DNA of 64,000 nt from Colletotrichum lupini. Taxonomy: Eukaryota; Ascomycota; Sordariomycetes; Glomerellales; Glomerellaceae. Every line of letters starts with the position of its first letter. Within the stretch, counting starts at the first letter, position 1. The stretch lies in the NCBI RefSeq assembly GCF_023278565.1, contig NC_064675.1:7192001-7256000 (forward strand), written 5' to 3'. The position numbers and the translations under genes were made by a program. The notes below the pieces were generated by a model. The model was not told the DNA's origin. It worked only from the letters and a program-made list of their open reading frames with translations, and did not search any database. This document shows positions 35,208 to 44,824 of this stretch, piece after piece.

Positions 35208-36125
35208 CTAAAGAATACTCTCATCATCGTTGCTAATCGTCGCGGTGCCCCCTCCCTCCGCCTCAGCCACAATCTTGGTCCTCACGACCTTGCCCGTGGT
35301 ATCCAGGTAGATGTTGCTAAACGCCTCGAGGCCGGGATACGGCGCATACACGTACTGCAGCTCAAACTCCTTGACCTGCCCGTCAATCGAAATGGTCTTG
35401 TTGTGCCCGCTAAACGTCATGTCGCGGCTGTAGAACCCAACCACCTTGCGCCCGCTCTCGTTGCCGCTGTTGTCGAGGTAGACGTCAAACAGGCTCCCGT
35501 TCTGCGCCAGCACGCGGTTCGTGTGCGTGCGGCCCGAGAAGTCGTTGACCGAGTAGAGGATATTGTGCTCCAGCCGGAACGTGAGGTCGCGCTTCGCTAC
35601 TGCGGACGCGGCGGCGCTGCTCTCGACGGGATCCGTGACGACGTCGACGGTCTTGTTGACGATGTCGCTGACGGTGTCGCCCAGTGTTGCGATGATGGGG
35701 TTCAGGTCGATGCTGGTGAGCACATCGTCCACCATCTTGACCACGTTCTCCAGCCGCGCCTCGAGCTCGACCTTGGCCGAGACGTTGTAGATGCCCAGCT
35801 TGACGCGGTCGATGCTGGCGTCCACGCCGGCCTGGAAGTGCAGCAGGTTTAGGACCTTGGCGTCGAGGTTCACTTTGGCGGTGATGTTTTGCACCTCAAT
35901 GCTGATCTCGCCCACTGATACGGACGCGTTGAGGTACACGTCCGGGATCGGGTTGAGCGTGTCGATACCGGTCTTTGTGTTGGCTGTCTCGTAGACGGCT
36001 GATTCGTTGTCGCCGCGGCGGTTGAGCTCGTAGCCTACATAGCCGTCACCCTTTGGCTCATCTTGAGCGAGGGTCAGGGTCGAGAGGGTGAGGAGGGTGA
36101 GAGCCCTGGTGATGAAGAAGATCAT
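35208..36125 (-). CDS. Secreted protein, paralogue A of a divergent pair
   Basis: Intronless, 305 residues from ATG 36125 to TAG at 35210-35208. This start begins a clear signal peptide ('MIFFITRALTLLTLSTLTLA'); an upstream in-frame start at 36263 is not credible. After a short linker comes a regular region of alternating hydrophobic residues: 'PDVYLNASVSVGEISIEVQN', 'KVNLDAKVLNLLHFQAGVDA', 'VKLGIYNVSAKVELEARLEN' and 'DDVLTSIDLNPIIATLGDTV', with several N-glycosylation sequons. The C-terminal third has 'YSRDMTFSGHNKTI' and 'SNIYLDTTGKVVRTKIVAEA'. All these blocks recur in the gene at 37375. It is a conserved fungal secreted family of unknown function; the amphipathic pattern could fit lipid or surface binding (guess). 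Confidence 0.82.
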   Translation of the reverse strand: MIFFITRALTLLTLSTLTLAQDEPKGDGYVGYELNRRGDNESAVYETANTKTGIDTLNPIPDVYLNASVSVGEISIEVQNITAKVNLDAKVLNLLHFQAGVDASIDRVKLGIYNVSAKVELEARLENVVKMVDDVLTSIDLNPIIATLGDTVSDIVNKTVDVVTDPVESSAAASAVAKRDLTFRLEHNILYSVNDFSGRTHTNRVLAQNGSLFDVYLDNSGNESGRKVVGFYSRDMTFSGHNKTISIDGQVKEFELQYVYAPYPGLEAFSNIYLDTTGKVVRTKIVAEAEGGGTATISNDDESIL

Positions 36126-37374
36126 GGTGAAAAGAGAGTGTAAGAGGCTTTCTTGTCTTGGTTTGCAAAGGAGTGACTGTAGTGGCGCTGCAGGCCGATT
36201 TGGAGATGGAAAGACGAAGGGAGTGAAGGGGCCGCGGACGAGAGCAAAGGGCTGCAAATCCAACGATGCCGGGGAAGCAAACGATACAAGTATTGTCTAG
36301 TATCTAATGAGGAGAAGGGAAGTGGAGGAGGGGGGAGGGGATCCAGCGAGTGCCAGATCCGATGACGAGCCAGGCTTCGGGATTGTCACTGCATCAAGAG
36401 CAGACATTAACTCAATAACCCCTCCCCTTTCAACACCAGATCCTAGGAGACAGCTGGCAAGGTGAGTTTCTTCCTCCTATCCACATTCAACAGGGCCAGG
36501 TCATGTTCTCAAAAGTCTCCTCCGCACGCGGCGCCCCCGTCGCCCAGCGAATCCCCCGACTGGTCTGCCATCTCCCCCCGTCAAGTGACGCAGTGCTGTC
36601 ACTTTTATTTCGCGCACGATGCAACATCGCCAACGCTCGTGAGCTCAAGGCATGATAGAATGGGGTATGAGCCGAGAGGTCAAATCACCAAATGGCCAAA
36701 TGGGACAAGAGGGCAATCTCCCAAATGTTCCCATCGATCCATGGTCCATCTGAACCCGGGGGAGCCACACAGACATGGAATATTCCAAGGTTTTTCTGAA
36801 CATGCCCGTCCACATGCAGCCCTTCGGCCCGGTGGCTTGCAGCTTGTCACCTTGTCTCACAAATCAGCACTTCTCTTTCCCCCCTATAAGCATCGAGATG
36901 TTCGACTGCCGGGCAATGGAACTCCATGGGACAAAAGGAGGTGTGGGCACCGCCTCTTCGGGACCGCTGCCCATATCCGCCCTAGATATGGAGACCAACG
37001 GCCCCATTACACCAGGGCGGATGCTCCATCCCATGTGTGTGTTAGTGACATGGATGATGGGCCTCAACCCATGACACTCTACCTACGTACCTACATGTAG
37101 TCATGTAGACTCCGCGTAGAACAGGGATGGAAGGGAAGGGGGAGGTCTGATGCTGGGACAGGACGAGGTAAATTGTCAACCTCCATCTCCTCCTCCCACG
37201 ATGCCGCCATATATCCCCCCAGCAAGCCCTCCCATCGCGGCCTCGTCCCCTCCCACAGCTCACCAGCGTTCCCAGTCTCGCTCACCTGGTGCTCCTCGTC
37301 CACTCCTTTGACACAAACCAATCCAACCCAACACACTCCTTTGCAAAAGCCCATCACCTTTATAATCATCCGAA
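36126..37374. promoter_or_regulatory. Shared 1.25 kb divergent promoter region of the paralogue pair
   Basis: The two homologous secreted-protein genes start outward from this interval, so it must hold both promoters. TATAA-like sequence occurs at 37360-37364, close before ATG 37375. No matching blocks at the two ends and no gene were seen inside. Confidence 0.45.
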
Positions 37375-38328
37375 ATGAGGACCTCCATCATCTCCCTCCT
37401 GCTGGCGCTCTTCGTCGCCCTCGTCGCGACACAAACTCCCACCGCGACAGACACCACAGAAGCAACCACCTCCGTCGCAGCAGAACAACCCTCCGGAACG
37501 CCAGAGGCTTCAGGAACACCAACGACCCCAACGTCCACCGCCGCAAACTCCGGAGGCAACGCCGGCGGCGGCAGCGGCAGCGGCAGCGGCACGACCACCG
37601 CCGCAGGAAGCAGCACCACAACCCCGCCAGCAGACGTCTACCTCAAAGTCCCCGAGCTCTCCGTCGGCCGCATCGAGCTCGACGTCGACAACCTCTCCGC
37701 CGAAGTGAACCTCGCCGCCGAGGTCGCCAAGCTCGTCACCATCAACGCGGGCGTACAAGTCGGCATCGAAAAGGTAAACATCACCATCGTCGACGTCGAA
37801 GCCGAGCTCGAGCTCGTCATCCGCCTCGGCAACCTCGTCGACATTGTCAACCGCACGCTCGCCTCGCTAGATCTGAACCCTCTGCTCATCAACCTCCTCG
37901 ACACCGTCGGCGATGTCGTCGACGACGTCATTGGTGCTGTGGACGGCCTTCTGGGTTCCATCGTCAACGGCGACTCCAAGATTAACTTCTTGATTGATAA
38001 CCTGGGAAATATTGTGCAAGAGGTCACCAACGCGGGTGCCTCCGCCCTGAGCTCCATCATCGGCAACTACCAGCAGAACATGACCTTTACGGGCTCCCAG
38101 CAGGATCTCGGTAACGGGCTGACGCAAAAGACGTACTCGTACGAGCCGCTTAGTTCATTGGTGAATATCGTCTTCAATACGCTTGGTCAGGTTGTGAGGG
38201 CGACTGTGGTTAAAGGTGGCGCGTCGGGAAGCGGGAGCTCGTCGGCGAGTGGAACAACGGTCGCGGCGACGACCGCTGCTGCTACGACTACGGCTCCGGT
38301 AACGACAACGGCTGCTGCTAGCACCTAA
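37375..38328 (+). CDS. Secreted protein, paralogue B of a divergent pair
   Basis: Intronless, 317 residues with ATG 37375 and TAA at 38326-38328. Signal peptide 'MRTSIISLLLALFVALVAT', then a Thr/Ser/Gly-rich stalk of about 65 residues. The family core follows: 'ADVYLKVPELSVGRIELDVD', 'AEVNLAAEVAKLVTINAGVQ', 'VNITIVDVEAELELVIRLGN' and 'RTLASLDLNPLLINLLDTVG'. The C-terminal block 'YQQNMTFTGSQQDL' and 'NIVFNTLGQVVRATVVKG' matches paralogue A, and a Ser/Thr/Ala tail ends the protein. The low-complexity ends suggest heavy O-glycosylation and a wall or surface location. There is no hydrophobic C-terminus, so no GPI anchor is evident. Codon use is strongly C-ending, as in highly expressed genes. Confidence 0.85.
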   Translation: MRTSIISLLLALFVALVATQTPTATDTTEATTSVAAEQPSGTPEASGTPTTPTSTAANSGGNAGGGSGSGSGTTTAAGSSTTTPPADVYLKVPELSVGRIELDVDNLSAEVNLAAEVAKLVTINAGVQVGIEKVNITIVDVEAELELVIRLGNLVDIVNRTLASLDLNPLLINLLDTVGDVVDDVIGAVDGLLGSIVNGDSKINFLIDNLGNIVQEVTNAGASALSSIIGNYQQNMTFTGSQQDLGNGLTQKTYSYEPLSSLVNIVFNTLGQVVRATVVKGGASGSGSSSASGTTVAATTAAATTTAPVTTTAAAST

Positions 38329-38630
38329 GCTGGCTGGCGTCGTGGTAGAATTATTGAGTAGAAAGGAATATACGTTAATACAGCCTGTTACCTAAGAACA
38401 TTGGTGAGGTTATACTGAGCCTTGTTTGATGTATAAGACGATGGCGTTGGCCTCCACAATAACACATCTTTCATCAAAGCAATATAGCCCTCTCGACTAC
38501 TCCGGCTCGTAGACTCAAGTCAGATCACGAAACTACAGGGGCTTGCAAGATAAAAGTCATCATCAGTTGTTCATTATATGACAATCATTATATATAGCGC
38601 CGTTTCCCGTTCGTATCGTCAGTTATCGGA
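38329..38630. other. Intergenic between convergent genes, nothing seen
   Basis: About 300 bp of 3' regions of paralogue B and the catalase gene. Confidence 0.6.
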
Positions 38631-40912
38631 TCAGTACGCCAGCTGAGTGCTGAGTCCATCGAGCTCACGCGCCCACACGCGGTGTTGAGCAATGGTGTAA
38701 AAGAATTGCTCCAAGAACCCCTTGCTGTTCTTGACGATTTCGACAGTCTCCCTCAGGCTCTCAGGTTGGACCGACTTCATCGTGACAACGCCGTAGCTTT
38801 CTGCAACATTACTGTCACTAGACAAGGAAACCTCGGGAAGCGAGATGGCAGTCTGGATGAAGTCAACGGCCTCGCCTGTGGCAGCGATGGCCTTTAAGTG
38901 ACCAAAGGCCTCGCGAATCCAGTGGACAGCCCTGCCGTTCTTGGAAAGAGTCTTGATTGAATCTGCACCACCGGGCACGAAGATGGCATCGACCATGGTC
39001 GATCGGAAGCCTTCAAGGTGGTGATGAGGAACGACACCGTTTCCAGCCGTCTTGGATGTGCCGGCAGGGAAGATCTCGGAGCGACGGGTGCCAATGATCA
39101 TCGGCGTAGCCTGAGCTGCCGCGGCAGCACCCTTGATGGCACCAAATGCGACAGGATCGAAGCCGTCGGCGATGATTATTGCGATGCGGCGCGACTTGAT
39201 GGTGGGTGTCTCGGGCTCAAATTCCAGCTGGCTGAGACCCTTGGCCTTCTTGCCGTGGTTGGGTGTGCTCGCCTTCTCAGGCGATGTTGCGCCGACCATC
39301 TCGGCAACAGCCTGAGCCAAGCCCAGGTCGATGTCAGCAAGACGCTGGGCCATGCGTTCGTACACAATGGGGTCCTCGCAGTGGTCTAGCTCAAACGCGA
39401 ATGCGTTGACGGCGTGCGTCTTTTCGATTGGCGACAGACTGTTGAAGAAGAGCTGGGCTTGGCTAAAGTGGTCCTTGAACTTGGCGCTCTTGCTGCGCTG
39501 CTTCATGCCCTCCACCTTTTGGGCAAAGTCAACGTAGGCGCCGGAAACCTTGGAGTGGTTTGCCGGAGGAACGGCCTCATGACGGTTAGGCCAATAGTTG
39601 ACGTTGCCCTTTGTAATGGTTTGACGGTGTGCGCCGTCACGGTTGAAGTTCATGACTGGACATACCGGCTTATTGATGGGCAGTTCCTGCCAGTTGATGC
39701 CGAGGCGGGTGATTTGGGTATCAAAGTAAGAAAAGTTGCGGCCCTGAAGGAGAGGGTCGTCTGAGAATCCGATGCCGGGGACAACATGGCTGGTGCAGAA
39801 CGCGACCTGCTCGGTCTGGGTAAAGTACTCGTCGGGATTCCTGTTCAGTTCCAGCTCGCCGATGTAGCGAATGGGGATCTGCTCCTCGGGCCAGACCTTC
39901 GTGGCGTCGAGAATGTCAAAGTCAAAGTCGTGCTCTTTGGACTCGGGTAGAACCTGGATACCGAACTTCCACTTAGGGAAAGCGCCATTCTCGATGGCCT
40001 CGGCGAGATCCTTGCGGTGGAAATCGGGATCTTGACCGGCCAGCTTTAGTGCCTCATCCCATACGAGTGAGTGGACGCCAAGCTCGGGGGTGAAGTGGAA
40101 TTTGACAAAGTGCCGTTCGCCATTGTCGTTGGTGAGCGTGTAAGTGTTGACACCAAAGCCTTGCATCATTCTATATGAGCGAGGAATGGTGCGGTCAGAC
40201 ATGGCCCAGCAAAACATGTGTGTGGCCTCGGTGTGAAGGTACTGGAAATCCCAGAAGTTGTCGTGGGCAGACTGAGCCTGGGGGAACTCGAGTTGAGGCT
40301 CGGGCTTGCCGGCGTGGATGACGTCGGGAAACTTCATAGCGTCCTGAATGAAGAAGACGGGAATGTTGTTTCCAACCATGTCCCAGTTACCCTCCTCGGT
40401 GTAGAACTTCACAGCAAAGCCGCGGACATCGCGGACAGTGTCGGCACTGCCTCTGCTACCGAGGACAGTGGAGAAGCGGAGGAAGACGGGGGTCTCGCGG
40501 GATGTATCGGTCAAGACGCCGGCATTTGACACGTCTGCGGCGCTTTCAAATAGTCTAAAGGTTCCAAAAGCACCAGCTCCTCTGGCGTGGACTACTCGCT
40601 CGGGAATCCTCTCGTGGTCGAAGCGGTGGATCTGTGCGGGTGTTAATGACAGATTGCGGTTACAAGCAGGAGGTCAAGACGAACCTTTTCTCTCGCAATA
40701 GCATCCTCCAAGAGCATGGGTCCGGTCTTGTCATTGTTGGAGACCCTCAGCCAGTCATCCGTGTTCTCAATCTTTGTGCCAAAGTCGGTGGTCATGGGAG
40801 CCTTGGGGTTGACCTCGACCATGTTCTCAGCGAGCTGAGCGTTCTTCTTGTTTCCTTGGCCCATGATTACGTTGCCAGCTTTCTTGAGGGTATCGGGTAC
40901 GATGCTGGACAT
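38631..40912 (-). CDS. Large-subunit catalase with C-terminal DJ-1/PfpI-like domain
   Basis: Minus-strand exons 40912-40685 and 40631-38631 (intron 53 bp, GTTCGT donor) give 742 residues. The active-site histidine is in 'ERVVHARGAGAFG' (His91), followed by 'FLRFSTVLGSRGSADTVRDV' and the distal asparagine in 'NNIPVFFIQDAMKFPDV'. The haem-ligand tyrosine is in 'RNFSYFDTQITRLG'. The last 185 residues form a flavodoxin-like glutaminase/DJ-1 fold ('RRIAIIIADGFDPVAFGAI', 'VDAIFVPGGADSIKTL'), as in clade II catalases. There is no signal peptide, so it resembles intracellular spore-type large catalases rather than secreted ones. It breaks down hydrogen peroxide as a tetramer. A TATATA sequence at 41016-41021, about 105 bp upstream of the ATG, may be its TATA box. 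Confidence 0.96.
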
Positions 40913-42710
40913 GGTTCAAGGAGAGAAGAAAGACGGCATGTGTATCCGTTGAGAGAGAGGCGGGAAAGAGATCAGAATTTAGGAGGGCGAGCAAACCCCA
41001 GAACGAAACCCGCCCTATATAAAGCAAGCCTCACCAATCGAGGTTCCCGTTCGTCCAGGTCTGTTTCCTGATGGAGTCCCATCTACTCGGGCCTGTCTGA
41101 CGTCAATCTTGTGCTACCAGTCAGTCGCCAACGACTACTGCCCCTTCAAATTGCGTACCATTCAGACGTCCAACTGCTTGTCCCATTGGCGGGACATTCT
41201 CCAGAGTCAGGCTGGCCTACCAGCACTACAGTAGATCGTCTGCCAGGTGTGCCGCGAAGAGTTGGGAGGAAGTGTAGACATTTCGCCATGTTGATGTCAG
41301 AGTCGACATTGCCGTGTCCCAAAGAAGCCGCGAGCCCCTGGCTACCTGCCCGCTTGCCTGCCGTGTACTCCGGAGCTGTGGTCCGGAGGGTGGAGAAAGG
41401 AGCAGAAGCTCCAGCCCCCCAGCCAATGACATGACGCGTAGTCGGCTGGTAAGCGGAACCACGCCAACCTGTCCAAGATACGTACCGCCGTGCCCCTCCA
41501 ATGCCCCTCGATGGCCCAAGCTTCTCTCTCACCGAGCCACTGCTGCATCAGCCTTCGAGATGATTGGGTGATGCGGATGGGCTCATCTGTGATATTGGTA
41601 AAAAGATGCTCTTCATTCGACCGTTTTGTGGTACAAGTGAGATCATCGCCCAGTCATGATTATTGATGAGAGTTCTTGGTTTCCACAAACATCAATTGCT
41701 GGGTTGAAGCTTCCAGCTAGGGGAGGAGTGATGTGGCATACACAGAGCAGCCTGGTGAATTGACTGAGAGACTTACTTTATCGACATCGTCCTCTTCACA
41801 ATAGGCTCAAGTCACCCACTAGCATGACGGACTTTCTGGTGCGTGTATGAAGTACGGGCGAAGCGAAAGACTCTGCTTTTCGTAGAGCAAGTACAAACGT
41901 TACACACTCATCGCCGTCACCCATTTCGCGCTTCTCTGGCATGACTAGGCACCTTTCTCGCCGTGAGATAGAAAGAGATTCTGACTGGTCAATGGTTTCC
42001 CGCCGAATGAACTTCGTAGTAAGACTGCTGCACCTTATTTTACGGTGAAACTATTATTCCTGTTCAACTCAGCCTTACCAAACTTAGATTTGCCATCTCT
42101 AACTCTCGCCCTTACAAATGTGACCCGTCCATGATTCCGAAATAATCGGATCCGGACTGAGACCACGGATGAACAGCAGGCAACCGGATGCATAGCTAGC
42201 CCACTGATACGGGGACATCCTAGCGTCCCGAAAATCAAGCTGCACCCGCCAATCTCATCAATACACATACTGCCTTCCTAGAAACCTTGTATCAAGGTAA
42301 CTCTTCTCTAGCAGAACAGTCAGTCCTCGGTATCGGAAGCAAACCGTCCGCCTCTATTCCGAACGCTCAGACTGTATGCGTTAGCATTCACGAGACCACA
42401 ATGTGAGCTCCACACGGGAGCGCTGTGGTAAACGAGATGGGGAAGCAACGCTGCCCGGACTGAATCGCATGAATGAAGAGGCGATGGTGAACAAGACCGA
42501 AGAGATGAATGCATTGGCAAAGGCGGGCGAATAAACCGTCGCGCGTGGCTAATATGAGTTGATCTGGCAGGCAACTTGGTATCCTTCCGTATTTCCAATA
42601 GAACAAAACAAATTCAATTGACAGACAAGCATCACGTCCACCAAACTCAGATCCTCTTGGACCATAAACAAAATGCAAAAGATTTCACACCCGTGGTGCT
42701 ACTCTATCAT
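40913..42710. other. Intergenic, 1.8 kb, no gene seen
   Basis: Contains the catalase promoter (TATATA at 41016-41021). The overlapping frames at 41111-41571 on both strands have no domain or splice support. Nothing else was recognised. Confidence 0.55.
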
Positions 42711-42791
42711 TGCCTCGTGGCGGAATCGAACCGCCGATCTTCTCATGTCGCTAGGTACTAGTGAGACGCTATACCACTTAGCCAACAAGGC
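42711..42791 (-). tRNA. tRNA-Thr (anticodon AGT) with a 9-nt intron
   Basis: Read on the minus strand: acceptor GCCTTGT with ACGAGGC, D stem GCTA/TAGC, anticodon stem TCTCA/TGAGA, T arm GGCGG-TTCGATT-CCGCC, discriminator A. The 16-nt anticodon loop is explained by the normal 7-nt loop CTAGTAA interrupted after position 37 by a 9-nt intron (42747-42755). The anticodon AGT is at 42759-42757; A34 would be read as inosine. Confidence 0.92.
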
Positions 42792-43197
42792 TTGCTACTA
42801 GGACCTGCTGGTAAGGAATATGTAGCGAGGTCGGGGACGTGGATGTGATCGTTGTTGTGGTGTGGAAAGGCAACTTCGAAGTTGACGGTGGATGAGAAAA
42901 TAGCAGATAATCACTGCAAAACGATAAAACGAGGCTGAGAGGTGCCACGGAAAGAAACTTTGGCTAGAGTTTGAACTTGCTTGACTTGGTGGCACGGCGT
43001 GGCGCGACAAAGGATTTGCTGACGGCGCGGGTGCCTGAGCGCGGATCGCTGCACCACACTCCAACGGTGGGCGAAAGGACCTGAATAGACGCAAAGCTGG
43101 GAACAAATAGCAGCAGGAACTCTGAAGACGGAATTGTTTTGGTTGTTGAAATAGGAAACAACTGTATTCAAAGTAGTTTCAGGGAATTGACGAACAG

Positions 43198-43221
43198 GCA
43201 GCAGCAGCAGCAGCAGCAGCA
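43198..43221. repeat. (GCA)8 microsatellite
   Basis: Eight perfect GCA units about 340 bp upstream of the CCDC25-like start, outside any gene model. Confidence 0.9.
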
Positions 43222-43325
43222 GCTCTGGCGGAACCTCACTTTGTCCCTTTGACTGACTGCCCGAGTTGAGTTCACATGGTTGTTTCCTCCATTGACCGCG
43301 ACACTAACAAACGTCGCGCCTTCTG

Positions 43326-43346
43326 GCCAATGGATCACGTATAAAA
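43326..43346 (+). promoter_or_regulatory. Candidate core promoter: CCAAT and TATAAAA
   Basis: CCAAT within GGCCAATGG at 43326-43332 and TATAAAA at 43340-43346, about 215 bp before ATG 43560. The pyrimidine-rich leader that follows is usual for fungal housekeeping genes. The two boxes are closer together than is typical. Confidence 0.4.
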
Positions 43347-43559
43347 AGGTGCTTGTCTGCTAGAAAGTAAGTACCCCAGACCGGACCCACCCCCACCTCG
43401 AAATTCTCTCCTTTCCAGCGTCGCAAATCACAACCCCGCCAACTATCTCATCGCGCAAACGAGGTCGAGAGGGTTAGTCACCGCCGAAACCTCACTTCCT
43501 TAATACCATCGACTGAAGACCTCACGGAAGTCAACCGACTGGAAGGGAGTTTCGGCGCA

Positions 43560-44523
43560 ATGGTCTACTACTTCACCTCCAAGGCGGTCGACCCGGCCGC
43601 TTTCATTTACGTCGGCAAGGACAAGTTTGAGAGTGCGTTTGCTCCCGGTTGTGTGAAGATGAGACGGGGGTCGCTTCAGCCTGCACCTTTTTGAGAAATG
43701 GAAATGAAAGAAATGGAGGAGTACTGACGGAGGGAAATAGATGAGGAGTTGATCAAGTACGGCTGGGAGGAAGACGTCTGGTAAGTCCACTCACCCACCC
43801 CCAAACTCATCACTCACTAACCTCTCACAGGGTACGCAAAATCTCATCTCACAACTCTTATCACTCACCTCACTCAACATCCCTCACTAACACACCGAAA
43901 AGTTCCACGTAGACAAACTCTCCTCAGCCCACATCTACCTCCGCCTCCCAGACCCAAAGGACCCATCCACAACCACCCCGATGACATGGGACGCCATCCC
44001 CGAACCCCTCCTCACCGACCTCGCCCAGCTCACAAAAGCAAACTCCATCGAGGGCAACAAAAAGGATAACATCACAATCATCTACACCCCCTGGTCCAAC
44101 CTAAAAAAGGACGGCAGCATGGCCGTCGGCCAAGTCTCCTTCAAGGACCCACGTAAAGTAAAAAAGGTGCTCGTCGCGCAGCGCGAGAACCCCATCGTGA
44201 ACAGGCTCAACAAGACCAAGGTCGAGAAGAAGCCTGATTTGCAGCAGGAGAGGGATGATCGGTTGAAGGAGTTGAGGAAGAGGGACCAGGCTTCTACTCT
44301 TGAGAGGGTGAGTTCTCCATCTTACTCTCTTACACAAAGATATAAGTCTCGAGGGATGGATGCTAACGGATTTTAGAAACGAGAAGAGGCCCGCGTTATG
44401 CAGGAGCGCAAGGAGAAGAAGTGGCAAAAGGATCACGCATATGATGACATCTTTACGGAGGAGAACATGGAGGCCACGAGCAACCAGAACCGCGACGAGA
44501 ACTGGGAAGACGATTTCATGTAG
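43560..44523 (+). CDS. CCDC25 homologue (NFACT-R/DUF814 family), contains a 1-nt exon
   Basis: The product is 221 residues and closely follows human CCDC25: 'MVYYFTSKAVDPAAFIYVGK', 'FHVDKLSSAHIYLRL', 'KANSIEGNKKDNITIIYTPW', 'NRLNKTKVEKKPDL', then a charged coiled C-terminus ending 'EDDFM'. Exons are 43560-43632, 43741-43780, the single base G at 43831, 43903-44307 and 44377-44523. The conserved 'DVWFHVDKL' can be made only if TG (43779-43780), G43831 and TTC (43903-43905) are joined. Both flanking introns (50 and 71 bp) have their own GTAAGT or GTACGC donor, CACTAAC branch site and AG acceptor. The NFACT-R domain is shared with Rqc2/NEMF ribosome-quality-control factors and probably binds nucleic acid; the fungal role is little known. 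Confidence 0.93.
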
Positions 44524-44824
44524 TCTTCTCTCTATCTGTCCGTCTTGCATTTTCCTCTTACAGCGGGAAGCTTTTCTTCCATTGTTAATGCTATTCAGCC
44601 TCATTGTCTGCCTCTCCCATTCTCAATAAGATTCCACTGCTAAGACCAGACTAATCGTCCTGCCTGCTCACATTAATGCCAAAACACAAAAAGACAAAAA
44701 GACCAATGTTGTAATGACTTCGCTTCATGCTTCATTAATGCTACATAATCTAAATTACTCAAAAAAATCCAAATGGGGTATTCCGAATACAGGGCGCGGG
44801 ACGCACCCCGAGGCCCTCAGCCAG
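44524..44824. other. Intergenic between convergent genes, nothing seen
   Basis: About 300 bp of 3' regions of the CCDC25-like and HeLo-protease genes. Confidence 0.6.

Larger units (their letters stand above)
42792..43559. other. Intergenic, upstream region of the CCDC25-like gene
   Basis: No gene; it holds a trinucleotide repeat and a candidate promoter, listed separately. Confidence 0.6.

Noticed and set aside
37173..37985. 270-codon plus-strand frame overlapping the secreted paralogue B
   Set aside because: Arg/His-rich out-of-frame reading of a GC-rich gene that has a clear signal peptide and family match in the other frame.
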